Positions 40,914 through 49,761 of a stretch of 64,000 bases of DNA are shown here, one piece after another (position 1 is the stretch's first letter; each line of letters begins with the position of its first letter). The DNA lies in contig NZ_JANFYN010000001.1 of NCBI RefSeq assembly GCF_024460475.1, positions 47,326 through 111,325 of the forward strand. Reading direction: 5' to 3'. Source of the DNA: Holdemanella sp. MSK.7.32. GTDB taxonomy: Bacteria; Bacillota_I; Bacilli_A; Erysipelotrichales; Erysipelotrichaceae. Both the position numbers and the translations under genes were made by a program. The notes beneath the pieces were generated by a model that did no database searches, was not told the origin of the DNA, and worked only from the letters and a program-made list of their open reading frames with translations.

Positions 40914-41670
40914 ATTTTTTATACACAGTTACAACAAACTCAAACGTAACCTCTAACCTTTCTAATTGTTTTACACGATCAAGTCCAGCTTGACTCGTTT
41001 TATATCGATATGGTGTCATTTCCAGTAAAGACCATACATCATCTACCATCTTTTTTTCCTGAATAATTTCCTGGTTTACCAATTCATATTGTTCTAGTAT
41101 TTCAGGCATTTCATTTTCGTATGGTGTGTCATACAATACTTCTTTTAATTCAAAACAATGCTTAGGACCCGGACCTACTACGATCCAATATCCATTTTCT
41201 TTTAGTATACGATAAATTTCATCTTGACCTAAAGGCACAAAAATACTTGTAACACAATCTATGCTCTCATCTAAAAAAGGCATATCAAATAAACTACCCA
41301 CAATATATTGCGTATGTTTATCTTGTTTAGACGCATGAAGAATCGCTTCCTTGCTCAAATCAATCCCATAACTATGTTCAAAGTTCGCCCCTATCTCTTT
41401 TGTATAGTAACCCTGACCACAACCAGCATCCAAATAAATAGATCCATTAGCCTTTCCCTTTACATATTGACGCATAAAATCATAATAATCTTTTTCTAAA
41501 AAATCCGTACGCGCTTTGACCATTAAAGCATTGTCCCCATGATTCTTTGTCTGTTTACGTGATAAGTTCACATAACCTTGTTTGGCACAATCAAAAGAAT
41601 GATTATTTTCGCATCGAAATGTTTTATTTTCTTTTATTAGTTTCTTTTTACACACCGGACATATCAACAT
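40882..41670 (-). CDS. rlmA: RlmA-like 23S rRNA (guanine-N1) methyltransferase
   Basis: The 262-residue protein begins with a zinc finger (MLICPVCKKKLIKENKTFRC, ENNHSFDCAKQGYVNL) and a Rossmann SAM domain (YLDAGCGQGYYTKEIG), with KARTDFLEKDYYD and a LGQDEIYRILKENGYWIVV segment. This is the RlmA(I)/(II) pattern, which methylates G745 or G748 of 23S rRNA. A TATAAT -10 lies only 6 bases before ATG 41670, which suggests a leaderless transcript. The longer frame to 41715 would start inside the thiI terminator. Confidence 0.88.
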   Translation of the reverse strand: MLICPVCKKKLIKENKTFRCENNHSFDCAKQGYVNLSRKQTKNHGDNALMVKARTDFLEKDYYDFMRQYVKGKANGSIYLDAGCGQGYYTKEIGANFEHSYGIDLSKEAILHASKQDKHTQYIVGSLFDMPFLDESIDCVTSIFVPLGQDEIYRILKENGYWIVVGPGPKHCFELKEVLYDTPYENEMPEILEQYELVNQEIIQEKKMVDDVWSLLEMTPYRYKTSQAGLDRVKQLERLEVTFEFVVTVYKKYENNSKKMGN

Positions 41671-41676
41671 AAAAAG

Positions 41677-41685
41677 ATTATAACA
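41677..41685 (-). promoter_or_regulatory. Extended -10 promoter of the rlmA-like gene
   Basis: On the minus strand TGTTATAAT (TGn plus TATAAT) ends six bases before the ATG, so transcription should start at or near the start codon. Confidence 0.6.
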
Positions 41686-41689
41686 TAAA

Positions 41690-41721
41690 AGAAAAAGAGA
41701 AGCGCTATATTTCACTTCTCT
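41690..41721 (-). terminator. Terminator after thiI
   Basis: On the minus strand AAGAGAAGTG pairs with CGCTTCTCTT and TTTCTTTTA follows. It separates the thiI operon from the rlmA-like gene. Confidence 0.75.
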
Positions 41722-42911
41722 TAGAATAAATCTTCTTCAACCTTAACTGGATGTACCCAAATATCTTCTGTATTATCTATACAATCTTGTACCATCTTGT
41801 CAAAATCCCATTTTGCCTCATATTTTTCACACTTATCCACACGAGGTTTAGTAACTGGATTCTTTGGTGTAAAAATCGTACAACAATCTTCATAAGGAAG
41901 AATACTTGTTTCATATGTTCCAATCTTTTTAGAAAGATCAATAATTTCAACTTTATCCATACAAACCACTGGACGAATAATCGGCATATTTGTGACATCA
42001 TTGATTGCGAGCATACTCTCTAAAGTTTGACTTGCGACCTGTCCAATCGATTCACCTGTTGCGATAGCTTGCGCATGTCTTTTCTTAGCTAGCCCTGTCG
42101 CAATACGCATCATCATACGACGCATCAATGTGATCGCATAACTTTCATCCGCATTTTGATAGATTGCCAATTGAAGATCTGTAAATGGAACAACATGAAC
42201 TAAAACATCACCTTGATAACCAGATACAAGTCTAGCTAGTTCCATTACTTTTTCTTGTGCATTTTGTGAAGTATATGGAGGTGAAGCATAATGAATACAT
42301 TCAATGTGTACACCACGTTTCATCATTAAATAGCAGGCAACTGGAGAATCAATTCCACCACTTAATAAAACCATGGCCTTTCCACCGACACCCACTGGAT
42401 ATCCACCAGCACCTTGAATACGATCTGTCATAATGTAGGCTGCATCTTGATGAACTTCAACAACAATTTTTACATCCGGATTATGAACATCAACTTTCCA
42501 GTCACTGTTCTTTAAAATCTTAGTTGCAACCCTACGATTAATATCGTCTGAAATATATGGGAATAATTTATCACTACGACGTGCAGCTACCTTAAATGTT
42601 TTTGGTGTTGTTAAATCTAAAGATTCATAACAAGCATCAATGATTTGATCTAAATCTGGTTCCACTTTAATAGCTAATGAGAAGGAAGAGATTCCAAAAA
42701 CTTTAGCTAAAATATCACTAACCTGTTTAGAATCTTCATCATGAAGATAAATATACATACGGTCGTGCTGTTTTTCAAATTCTAATGTTGGGAATGCTTT
42801 TAAAGCTTTACGAACATTGTCATAAAGCGCCTTAATAAAGTTGTTACGGTTTTTTCCTTTTAAACTCAATTCGCCATAACGAATTAAGATATGATTATAA
42901 CGATAAGCCAT
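41721..42911 (-). CDS. thiI: tRNA 4-thiouridine synthase / thiamine sulfur carrier enzyme ThiI
   Basis: The 396-residue protein has an N-terminal ferredoxin-like plus THUMP domain (ILIRYGELSLKGKNRNNF), a PP-loop ATPase with SGGIDSPVACYLMMKRG from about residue 184, and a conserved CEDCCTIFTPKNP segment. It lacks the C-terminal rhodanese domain of E. coli ThiI, as in most Firmicutes, so sulfur must come directly from the neighbouring cysteine desulfurase. It overlaps that gene by 17 bp. Confidence 0.96.
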   Translation of the reverse strand: MAYRYNHILIRYGELSLKGKNRNNFIKALYDNVRKALKAFPTLEFEKQHDRMYIYLHDEDSKQVSDILAKVFGISSFSLAIKVEPDLDQIIDACYESLDLTTPKTFKVAARRSDKLFPYISDDINRRVATKILKNSDWKVDVHNPDVKIVVEVHQDAAYIMTDRIQGAGGYPVGVGGKAMVLLSGGIDSPVACYLMMKRGVHIECIHYASPPYTSQNAQEKVMELARLVSGYQGDVLVHVVPFTDLQLAIYQNADESYAITLMRRMMMRIATGLAKKRHAQAIATGESIGQVASQTLESMLAINDVTNMPIIRPVVCMDKVEIIDLSKKIGTYETSILPYEDCCTIFTPKNPVTKPRVDKCEKYEAKWDFDKMVQDCIDNTEDIWVHPVKVEEDLF

Positions 42912-44025
42912 AATTCTCTATAATCTCCTTACATGTTTCTATAAAATATTTTGCCTCTTCCAAAGTATTCTCATAAGAAAAAGATAAACGAATTCCATGT
43001 ATCGCATCAAATTCTGACTTGTGCATAGCCAATAACACTTCAGAAGCATTCGTGTTTTGTGATGAACAAGTACTTTTTGCGGATACACAAATTCCCTTTT
43101 GATCCAAAGCATTCAATAAGACTTCACTTGTGATTTGATCAAATGAAATATTAAGAATATAAGGAATCGCATCTTTTGGCGAATGTACGTGCGCACCATT
43201 GATTTTAGCTAATTCTTCACGCAAATATTGATTGATTTTTAAAACATGATCATAAGCCTTTGATTGTTCCTCTAAAGCTAAACGAATTGTCTTTGCCAAA
43301 ACAATATTCGCCGGTGCATTCTCTGTTCCACCACGAAGTCCTTGTTCCTGTTGTCCACCTTGAATGATTGGAACAAGTTGAATCTTCTTTTTCTTCATTA
43401 AAATGGCACTACCCTTTAGACCATGAATCTTATGTGCAGAGATCGTAGCCATATCTAGTTTTTCAAAAGGAATATCAATTTTTGAAAAACTCTGTACACA
43501 ATCCACATGAAATACACACGTTGGATTTTGGTGTACAATTTTTTCTAGTTCTAAAATAGGATTGATAGCTCCCATTTCATTATTCACATGCATAACCGAT
43601 ACTAAAATTGTATCTTTACGCATATGAGATTTTAAGCATTCTGGTGTAACAATTCCCTCTTCATTAATCGGAAGAAATTCAACTTCAAATCCAAAACGCT
43701 TCAAAAACTCCATCGCATGACGAACACTCGAATGCTCAACATTGCTTGTGAGTACATGATGACCTCGATGTTCATTGGCCAAGGCATATCCTACAATAGC
43801 TAAAGTATTTGATTCACTTGCAGCTGATGTAAAGATAATTTCACTTGGATCTACATGAAGCATAGAAGCAATATTTGATCGACTTTTTTCCATGAGCGAA
43901 CTTGCCTGGCGACCAGCCGCATGCAAACTATCTGGGTTGCCATAACAAGTTTCTAACATTTGCCCATAAACACGACGAACCTCTGTACGTACAGAGGTTG
44001 TCGAAGCATTATCAAAATAAATCAT
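42895..44025 (-). CDS. Cysteine desulfurase (NifS/IscS family, NifZ type)
   Basis: The 376-residue PLP enzyme begins IYFDNASTTSVRTEV and has EHSSVRHAMEFL, HVDCVQSFSKIDI, the PLP lysine in SAHKIHGLKGSAIL and the catalytic cysteine loop SAKSTCSSQNTNASEVL. It mobilises sulfur from cysteine. Translational coupling to thiI and its lack of extra domains suggest it is the dedicated donor for tRNA thiolation, like Bacillus NifZ. It overlaps ezrA by one base. Confidence 0.94.
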   Translation of the reverse strand: MIYFDNASTTSVRTEVRRVYGQMLETCYGNPDSLHAAGRQASSLMEKSRSNIASMLHVDPSEIIFTSAASESNTLAIVGYALANEHRGHHVLTSNVEHSSVRHAMEFLKRFGFEVEFLPINEEGIVTPECLKSHMRKDTILVSVMHVNNEMGAINPILELEKIVHQNPTCVFHVDCVQSFSKIDIPFEKLDMATISAHKIHGLKGSAILMKKKKIQLVPIIQGGQQEQGLRGGTENAPANIVLAKTIRLALEEQSKAYDHVLKINQYLREELAKINGAHVHSPKDAIPYILNISFDQITSEVLLNALDQKGICVSAKSTCSSQNTNASEVLLAMHKSEFDAIHGIRLSFSYENTLEEAKYFIETCKEIIENYGLSL

Positions 44026-45800
44026 TACTGCACCTGGTTCATGACTGCAGGATCTTTTTGAGCTACTAACTTCTCATAAATTCCTGGGTGCATGTTTTCG
44101 ATTGCTTGAATCGCAATCTTAAGTGCACGAGTATATTCTCCATTTTGGAAACATAACTCAGCACGAGTTAAATCCGAATCCATTTGTGCATGCGTACTAC
44201 GGAAACGGTTACCAAACACAATCGCATTTTCTACCATAACGGCAACACCGACTAAATTGTTTGCGTTATTGTATAACTTATATACAAAGTCGATGGCATC
44301 CTGCAAATCTGCATTTAATGTTTGTACATCTAATGGTGAGTGATCCAACACTACACGAACACGTTGAATCAAGCGTTCGCCTTCTTTTAAATCTGCAGAA
44401 AATTGAGATGAGATACTAGGTAAATGACGTGTTACTGTATTTAAACGTACTTCATTTAAAATCAATTGTAATTTTGTCAATTGTTTTTTAGCACGTGATT
44501 CATCACTGCTTGCTCCCACTAACATCTCTTTCATATCCTTGACTTGATCGTGGAATTCATTAACATCTTCTGAAAATTTACGATAACCATGAACTACATC
44601 TACGCTAGGACGTTGATTTTGCTTCAATTCTTTTTGAATTTCATCACGACGATTTGATAAATCTTCCATTTGGATTTGTGCCAAAGAGAAGCGGTGTGTC
44701 CAATCTTCTAGACCAAAACGATCTTTAATATTGGCATAAAGCGCCATAATTTCCTCAAGTTCCTGACCAATGACATTAACTAGATCTAAATTAGATTGAA
44801 GACTTACATGGATTTCATCATAAGCTTCTTTTTCATTCGTTACATCATCTTGTAATGCTAGAATGTGATCTCCAATGATTTCCAAGTTTTCTTGTGCCAT
44901 TTCAAATTCACCTGCATCCAATTGATCAATTGAACTAGACAAAGCACTTTGAATGGTTGTTAATTTTTCTTCTGGTTCTAAATAAGATAAGTCGATATCT
45001 TTTTCCTGTAATTCCTTAATGTGCAAACGAACTTCGTTAATTGCACGAGGCAATACATTTTTGGCCTTTTCATAGAGTCCAGGGAAGGCTGCAATTTTAG
45101 AGCTAATCTCATCCACCATTTTTGAGATTTTTTCTTGTTCTTCCTTTGCCTTGTTAAATTCTGAAGCAAACATCCACTCTTCAAAATTAGAGAATTCATT
45201 TTCAATTTCCTCTAAGCATGAATCTACATAATTAACAGATCCATAAAATGAAGAACGATTATCTTGGTAAACGGTTTTCACATTGCGGAAACGCTCTTTT
45301 AAAGCATTTGCCGATTCACGAACTTCTGTTTCACGAGCCAAGATGTGATCTAATGACTGAGTAACAATACGAATTCTTTCTTTTGTCTCATCCATCATTG
45401 TTTCTAAATCGTCCATAGCTCGCATAGATTTACGAAGACGATGTCTAGAAACGTAATCATCTGCTTCATTAAACAAATCATCACAAGCACTTAAGTTTTT
45501 TTGACAAGTATCATATTTTGGAGTCAAGCTTTTCACTTTATCCATGATATCATCATTCACTCTTGCGAATGCCGATGCTTTGTTGAATTTGTAGGCCAAG
45601 GAATTGTTACGAATTTCATTCATTTCGATTTCAAGATCTGAAAGTCGTTTCGACGCCTTTTTACGTTTGATCATACGCATAATGATCCAAATCAAAATCA
45701 AGACTAGAATTGCTATACAAAGATAGATAATTACAGTCACAGAAAGTTGATTTCGAATGAACGCGTATACTGATCGAAAGAAATTCAAAACACTATCCAT
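44025..45800 (-). CDS. ezrA: Septation ring formation regulator EzrA
   Basis: The 591-residue protein has one N-terminal membrane helix (VTVIIYLCIAILVLILIWII, about residues 22-41) and a long cytoplasmic region of spectrin-like helical repeats, the EzrA plan. EzrA limits FtsZ ring assembly and couples division to cell wall synthesis in Firmicutes. ATG 45800 follows AAGGAGGTACCACT. The neighbours nifS and thiI next to ezrA are conserved in Firmicutes; rpsD is divergent. Confidence 0.9.
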   Translation of the reverse strand: MDSVLNFFRSVYAFIRNQLSVTVIIYLCIAILVLILIWIIMRMIKRKKASKRLSDLEIEMNEIRNNSLAYKFNKASAFARVNDDIMDKVKSLTPKYDTCQKNLSACDDLFNEADDYVSRHRLRKSMRAMDDLETMMDETKERIRIVTQSLDHILARETEVRESANALKERFRNVKTVYQDNRSSFYGSVNYVDSCLEEIENEFSNFEEWMFASEFNKAKEEQEKISKMVDEISSKIAAFPGLYEKAKNVLPRAINEVRLHIKELQEKDIDLSYLEPEEKLTTIQSALSSSIDQLDAGEFEMAQENLEIIGDHILALQDDVTNEKEAYDEIHVSLQSNLDLVNVIGQELEEIMALYANIKDRFGLEDWTHRFSLAQIQMEDLSNRRDEIQKELKQNQRPSVDVVHGYRKFSEDVNEFHDQVKDMKEMLVGASSDESRAKKQLTKLQLILNEVRLNTVTRHLPSISSQFSADLKEGERLIQRVRVVLDHSPLDVQTLNADLQDAIDFVYKLYNNANNLVGVAVMVENAIVFGNRFRSTHAQMDSDLTRAELCFQNGEYTRALKIAIQAIENMHPGIYEKLVAQKDPAVMNQVQ

Positions 45801-45863
45801 AGTGGTACCTCCTTGCAAACCATTCTTATTATAGCAAAACTTCAAAATCATTGCATCATTTTC

Positions 45864-45892
45864 TTGATTTTATTAATGTTCTTTGATATGAT
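45864..45892 (+). promoter_or_regulatory. rpsD promoter
   Basis: TTGATT (45864-45869) and TATGAT (45887-45892) are separated by 17 bp. A 170-base leader follows. Confidence 0.7.
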
Positions 45893-45897
45893 ACATA

Positions 45898-46066
45898 GGC
45901 ATAAATTGATAGCAGCATACAAAGTTAAAGGATATGCGTTGCAGCCTTATTAAGCGATATGAGTAAGCTAATAGCTGATAGCGGAAAATATCATTGTCAA
46001 CACAACCTTTAAAGATTTGTACTGTTATTGTTTTGTGGATGATATAAAACAATAGGAGGAAAAATT
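45898..46066 (+). ncRNA. rpsD leader, probable S4 autoregulatory RNA
   Basis: The stretch from the promoter to the rpsD start is long, has no open frame, and contains paired segments such as GATAGCAGC/GCTGATAGC-type repeats and AAAGGATATGC. In Bacillus, S4 binds a structured leader of its own mRNA to shut off translation. The assignment rests on position, length and structure potential, not on a covariance match. Confidence 0.5.
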
Positions 46067-46675
46067 ATGTCAAGAAACACAGGAAGCGTTTGGAAAAAGT
46101 CACGCCGTCTTGGATTCTCAGTATTAGAAACTGGTGAAGAATTAACTCGTCGTAACACAATTCCAGGACAACACGGAAATGCTCGTCGTCCAAAATTAAC
46201 AAACTACGGTATCCAATTACAGGAAAAGCAAAGAATTCGTCACACTTACCAATTAAGTGAAAAACAATTCTACAACACTTACTTAAAAGCAAGTAAAAAA
46301 GCTGGTTCTGCTGGTGAAAACTTCTTAGTAATGTTGGAATCTCGTTTAGATAACATCGTTTATCGTATGGGATTTGCACGTACTCGTCGTGCTAGCCGTC
46401 AGTTAGTAAACCACGGACACGTATTAGTAGATGGTAAGAAAGTAGATATCCCTAGTTTCCAAGTAAAACCAGGACAAGTTATCGAAATTCGTGAACGCGC
46501 TAAAAACTTAAGCGTAATCAACGAAGCTTTAGAAGCTGCAACAGCAACTGTTGATTTTGTTGAAGTAAACAAAGATGCTAAGAAAGGTACTTATGTTCGT
46601 TACCCAGAACGTAAAGAACTATTCACAGCTCAAGAAATCAACGAATTGTTAGTAGTAGAATTCTACAACCGTTAA
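46067..46675 (+). CDS. rpsD: 30S ribosomal protein S4
   Basis: The 202-residue protein matches S4: SRNTGSVWKKSRRLGFSVLE, then RPKLTNYGIQLQEKQRIRHT, AGENFLVMLESRLDNIVYRM, and the S4 RNA-binding domain FARTRRASRQLVNHGHVLVD. It is a primary 16S rRNA binder and a translational accuracy factor. It stands alone in Firmicutes style, with its own promoter, leader and terminator. AGGAGG precedes the start. Confidence 0.97.
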   Translation: MSRNTGSVWKKSRRLGFSVLETGEELTRRNTIPGQHGNARRPKLTNYGIQLQEKQRIRHTYQLSEKQFYNTYLKASKKAGSAGENFLVMLESRLDNIVYRMGFARTRRASRQLVNHGHVLVDGKKVDIPSFQVKPGQVIEIRERAKNLSVINEALEAATATVDFVEVNKDAKKGTYVRYPERKELFTAQEINELLVVEFYNR

Positions 46676-46691
46676 TCTTAGGCATAGAACA

Positions 46692-46722
46692 AGAAAGAAG
46701 CGAATTGATCGCTTCTTTTTTT
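46692..46722 (+). terminator. rpsD terminator
   Basis: AGAAGCGA and TCGCTTCT pair around four bases and are followed by TTTTTTT. Confidence 0.9.
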
Positions 46723-46761
46723 GTGGATGTGTTTTCTTAATTCATGTATTTTATCTGTTGA

Positions 46762-47070
46762 TCAACGTAGAAAATCAACTTTTTCAGCTACAAAGCCATA
46801 GTTTAGATATACCCTGTCATCCTTCTGGTATTTACGAGAATGAATACGACCATTAATTCCTACATAATCTCCAATCTTACACGAAGCACTTACAGTTTCT
46901 GCAAGACCTCGCCATACTTCAACGACCACATCATCACTTTCATAAACACCTTCTGAATTTGGAAAATTACGCTGCACTCGAATTGGAAGCTCACAAGTCT
47001 TTAATCCATTGCTAGCCTCCTTTAATACGGGCATATCCGTAATTCTTCCCACGATACTAAACGCATTCAT
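46762..47070 (-). CDS. ssb: Short single-stranded DNA-binding protein
   Basis: The 102-residue OB-fold protein (AFSIVGRITDMPVLKEASNG, ICELPIRVQRN-like CELPIRVQRNF, DYVGINGRIHSRKYQKDD) is of the SSB type but lacks the Gly/Pro-rich tail and acidic tip by which SsbA recruits repair proteins. It is therefore more like Bacillus SsbB/YwpH, a paralogue used in competence. AAGGAGGATAATC precedes the start. It is transcribed alone. Confidence 0.82.
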   Translation of the reverse strand: MNAFSIVGRITDMPVLKEASNGLKTCELPIRVQRNFPNSEGVYESDDVVVEVWRGLAETVSASCKIGDYVGINGRIHSRKYQKDDRVYLNYGFVAEKVDFLR

Positions 47071-47154
47071 AATTGATTATCCTCCTTCAATTCTGACCAC
47101 CATATTTATCACCATCCTTCTTCAATGGTATTCTACAAATATGTAACATATAAA

Positions 47155-47192
47155 ACAAACGACCTATCTTATCTATAGGTCGTCTTTTTTTA
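47155..47192. terminator. Bidirectional terminator
   Basis: ACGACCTAT and ATAGGTCGT form a 9-bp stem, with CTTTTTTT after it on the plus strand and TTGTTTTA on the minus strand. On the minus strand it ends the M16 protease operon. Confidence 0.75.
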
Positions 47193-47244
47193 CGTTTTAC
47201 ATGCGTTTTTCCCCTCTAATTCGTTTAAAAAAACACAAATTAGA

Positions 47245-48498
47245 TCAGATAGAGTCATTCGGAAGAATTTTTGTCACACAAGAATGTGAGAAATCCAAAT
47301 CCTTAATATAGGCATGTACCTGCTCAATTTTCATATTTTGAATGCTATTTAAATTTTCAATATAGTCATACTCCTCAAAGTGACTTCGAAGTAAATCATT
47401 GGCCAAGCCATCAAAATGATCTAAGCCACGCAAATTATTCGCGATTGCCTGTGCATGCAACGACTGATAATCTTCATCAGAAATCGACTTATTCTCGACA
47501 AGCTTGTTTACAAGTTCAATAAAGGCATTTGGATTTACTGTTTGAGCATAAAACAAGATATAACTATGATCCAAAGTAAAGTCCGCTTCTGCGCCTACAA
47601 ACTGTGTAAAGATTCTTTGATCTAGCCATTCCTGAAATTTAGGATTTAAAGGACCCATAATAGAATCTAACCACATATTCACTGCAAAATCTTTTTCGAA
47701 TGCTTCTGCCTTTGTCTTGCAAGCATCCATCTTATAGCCAACACATACAAATGGCTGATGAATATCCATATGATCGACATACTCTTTGCGATTTACATCC
47801 TTTGGTTCTTCTTTAAAGACACGCTCAATCTTTTTATTTAACTTACTCAACACATCTTTTTGACATTCCTTGATCCAATCCATAATTTCATTTGTATCTT
47901 TTCCAGTTACACCCACAAGACACAATTTACTAGGATCATAATTTAATGCATAAAATTGTTTTAAATCGTCCATGCTCATATCTTGAATATCTTCTTTTGA
48001 GCCGAGTACATCCACTTTCATTGGATGATATTGAAATAAAGAAATCAAAGTTTCTTTAAAAAGACGTTGTTCAGGCGATTGTTGATACATATCATATTCA
48101 CTAAGAATAATCCCCTTTTCTTTTTCAATCGTTTCATTTGTCACATCTAAATTTTCAACAAAATCTAATAAAAGTTTTAATGGCTTTTTCACATCCGCCG
48201 TAGTCGAAAAATAAAATGCCGTTTCTGTATAAGACGTATATGCATTTGTAGAACACTGTAAGTTCGCAAATAAATCACTTACATCTTCTCCATCCAAATA
48301 AAACATTTGATGCTCTAAATAGTGTGCAATTCCACTCTTATGTCTAATCACTTGCCCATCTACTCTTTGATCAATATCAAATCCACCTACTTTAGCTCCT
48401 AAAAGAAATAGTGATTTTTGATAATCTGGTTTATGAACAAGAATCACCTGTAAACCATTTGACAATGTTTCTTTTTTAATATCCAAATTATAATTCAT
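47245..48498 (-). CDS. M16 metalloprotease, YfmH-like
   Basis: The 417-residue protein has the inverted zinc motif HYLEH at about residue 60 and the matching Glu further on (ETIEKEKGIILSEYDMY), so it should be active. NYNLDIKKETLSNGLQVILV starts the M16 fold. Together with the upstream partner it resembles the YfmF/YfmH pair linked to 5-aminopentanol modification of EF-P in Bacillus. ATG 48498 follows GGAGAAAGAAA and overlaps the partner gene by 11 bp. Confidence 0.85.
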   Translation of the reverse strand: MNYNLDIKKETLSNGLQVILVHKPDYQKSLFLLGAKVGGFDIDQRVDGQVIRHKSGIAHYLEHQMFYLDGEDVSDLFANLQCSTNAYTSYTETAFYFSTTADVKKPLKLLLDFVENLDVTNETIEKEKGIILSEYDMYQQSPEQRLFKETLISLFQYHPMKVDVLGSKEDIQDMSMDDLKQFYALNYDPSKLCLVGVTGKDTNEIMDWIKECQKDVLSKLNKKIERVFKEEPKDVNRKEYVDHMDIHQPFVCVGYKMDACKTKAEAFEKDFAVNMWLDSIMGPLNPKFQEWLDQRIFTQFVGAEADFTLDHSYILFYAQTVNPNAFIELVNKLVENKSISDEDYQSLHAQAIANNLRGLDHFDGLANDLLRSHFEEYDYIENLNSIQNMKIEQVHAYIKDLDFSHSCVTKILPNDSI

Positions 48499-49687
48499 TT
48501 TCTTTCTCCGCAACAATGGCCACTGAAGCCAAATTCAATCGTAAGGCAACACGTGAAATATCTTCCTTTGTCACCTTCATAATTCTCTCAATTCTTTGCT
48601 CAGGCGTGAGCTGGCGATGTAAAAGATCATCTAAAAAAGCTTGCGCAATCAAAGATTGAGCATGATCTAATCCACTAATAATACGGTCCTTATAGTCCAT
48701 CTTTGCGATTTCTAAATATCGATCATCATAATCCATATTCAATAATCGATCTATTTGTGTTTCTATCAAATTTAATACTTTTGTGACATCCTTACGATTC
48801 ACACCCGTATGAATTAATAAAGCTCCATCAAAGCGAATAATAGAAGAGCTTATAGAATAACAAAGACTATTCTTTTCACGAATTTCATCAAACATTAAAT
48901 TCTTCTGGCTTTGCCCCAAAATACTATTTAAAATTAGTTCAGCCTCATAATCCGAACTTGAAATATCAACACCTGTCGAATAGACTTGCGAAATACAAGT
49001 TTGCGCAATATCCTTTTCAAACGTTTTATAGCTTGTTTCTACTACAGGAAGCAATGTTCTTTCTGATATAAAAGCACAATGTGAATCTAAACTATCAATA
49101 TAATCATACAATTCATCCGTTACATAACCACAGATATAGAAGTGTTTTGCCATATCCATATATAGCGTATAGACTTTTTTCACATCGTCTAAAGTAAGTG
49201 TCTCTAAATCTTTTAAACTTCCCTGCACTGGAATTGAAATGGAATGTTTATCATGTGCCATCTCAAAGGCATACATACATGATAAATTAGCAGGATCATC
49301 CATTTGTGCCAATAATCTATTTTTTAATAAGTACACAGACTCCTTAAAGTTATCCTCATCCAATACAGAATGAAATAGAACTTCATCCATAATCTCTTTA
49401 ATTTTATCTATATAGCTTTTATCTTCAATCCAGTCGGGACGAACAAACTGAAAACGAACATCGAGTTGAACAAGATCTCCATAAGATGTTAAACCATAAG
49501 ACACCTTTGTTCCATAAGCACGATTTAAAGTAGAAGCTAATTTTTGTTTCGAATTCATTTTCTGCGTTTTCGCCTTCATCATATACACAAGCACGTTTAA
49601 GGCACTGATTGTATTTCGATGAAAAGGCATCATGGTTTTACAAGAAACATAAACATCACTAAATTTTTGCGTTTGTATATAGTTCAT
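48488..49687 (-). CDS. M16 family partner protein, YfmF-like
   Basis: The 399-residue protein has the M16 fold (HRNTISALNVLVYMMKAKTQ, LNRAYGTKVSYGLTSYGDLV) but no HxxEH zinc motif, as expected for the non-catalytic partner of the pair. AAGGAGGTTTACTT precedes ATG 49687. It is coupled to the YfmH-like gene, and the two probably form a heterodimer like other M16B enzymes. Confidence 0.83.
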   Translation of the reverse strand: MNYIQTQKFSDVYVSCKTMMPFHRNTISALNVLVYMMKAKTQKMNSKQKLASTLNRAYGTKVSYGLTSYGDLVQLDVRFQFVRPDWIEDKSYIDKIKEIMDEVLFHSVLDEDNFKESVYLLKNRLLAQMDDPANLSCMYAFEMAHDKHSISIPVQGSLKDLETLTLDDVKKVYTLYMDMAKHFYICGYVTDELYDYIDSLDSHCAFISERTLLPVVETSYKTFEKDIAQTCISQVYSTGVDISSSDYEAELILNSILGQSQKNLMFDEIREKNSLCYSISSSIIRFDGALLIHTGVNRKDVTKVLNLIETQIDRLLNMDYDDRYLEIAKMDYKDRIISGLDHAQSLIAQAFLDDLLHRQLTPEQRIERIMKVTKEDISRVALRLNLASVAIVAEKENEL

Positions 49688-49730
49688 AAGTAAACCTCCT
49701 TGAAAATATATTAATAATTCTACCACAAAA

Positions 49731-49761
49731 ACAAAAAAAAAGGCTAGAATTCAATCTAGCC
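49731..49761 (-). terminator. Terminator after the NlpC/P60 gene
   Basis: On the minus strand GGCTAGA-TTGAAT-TCTAGCC is followed by nine T. Confidence 0.92.
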
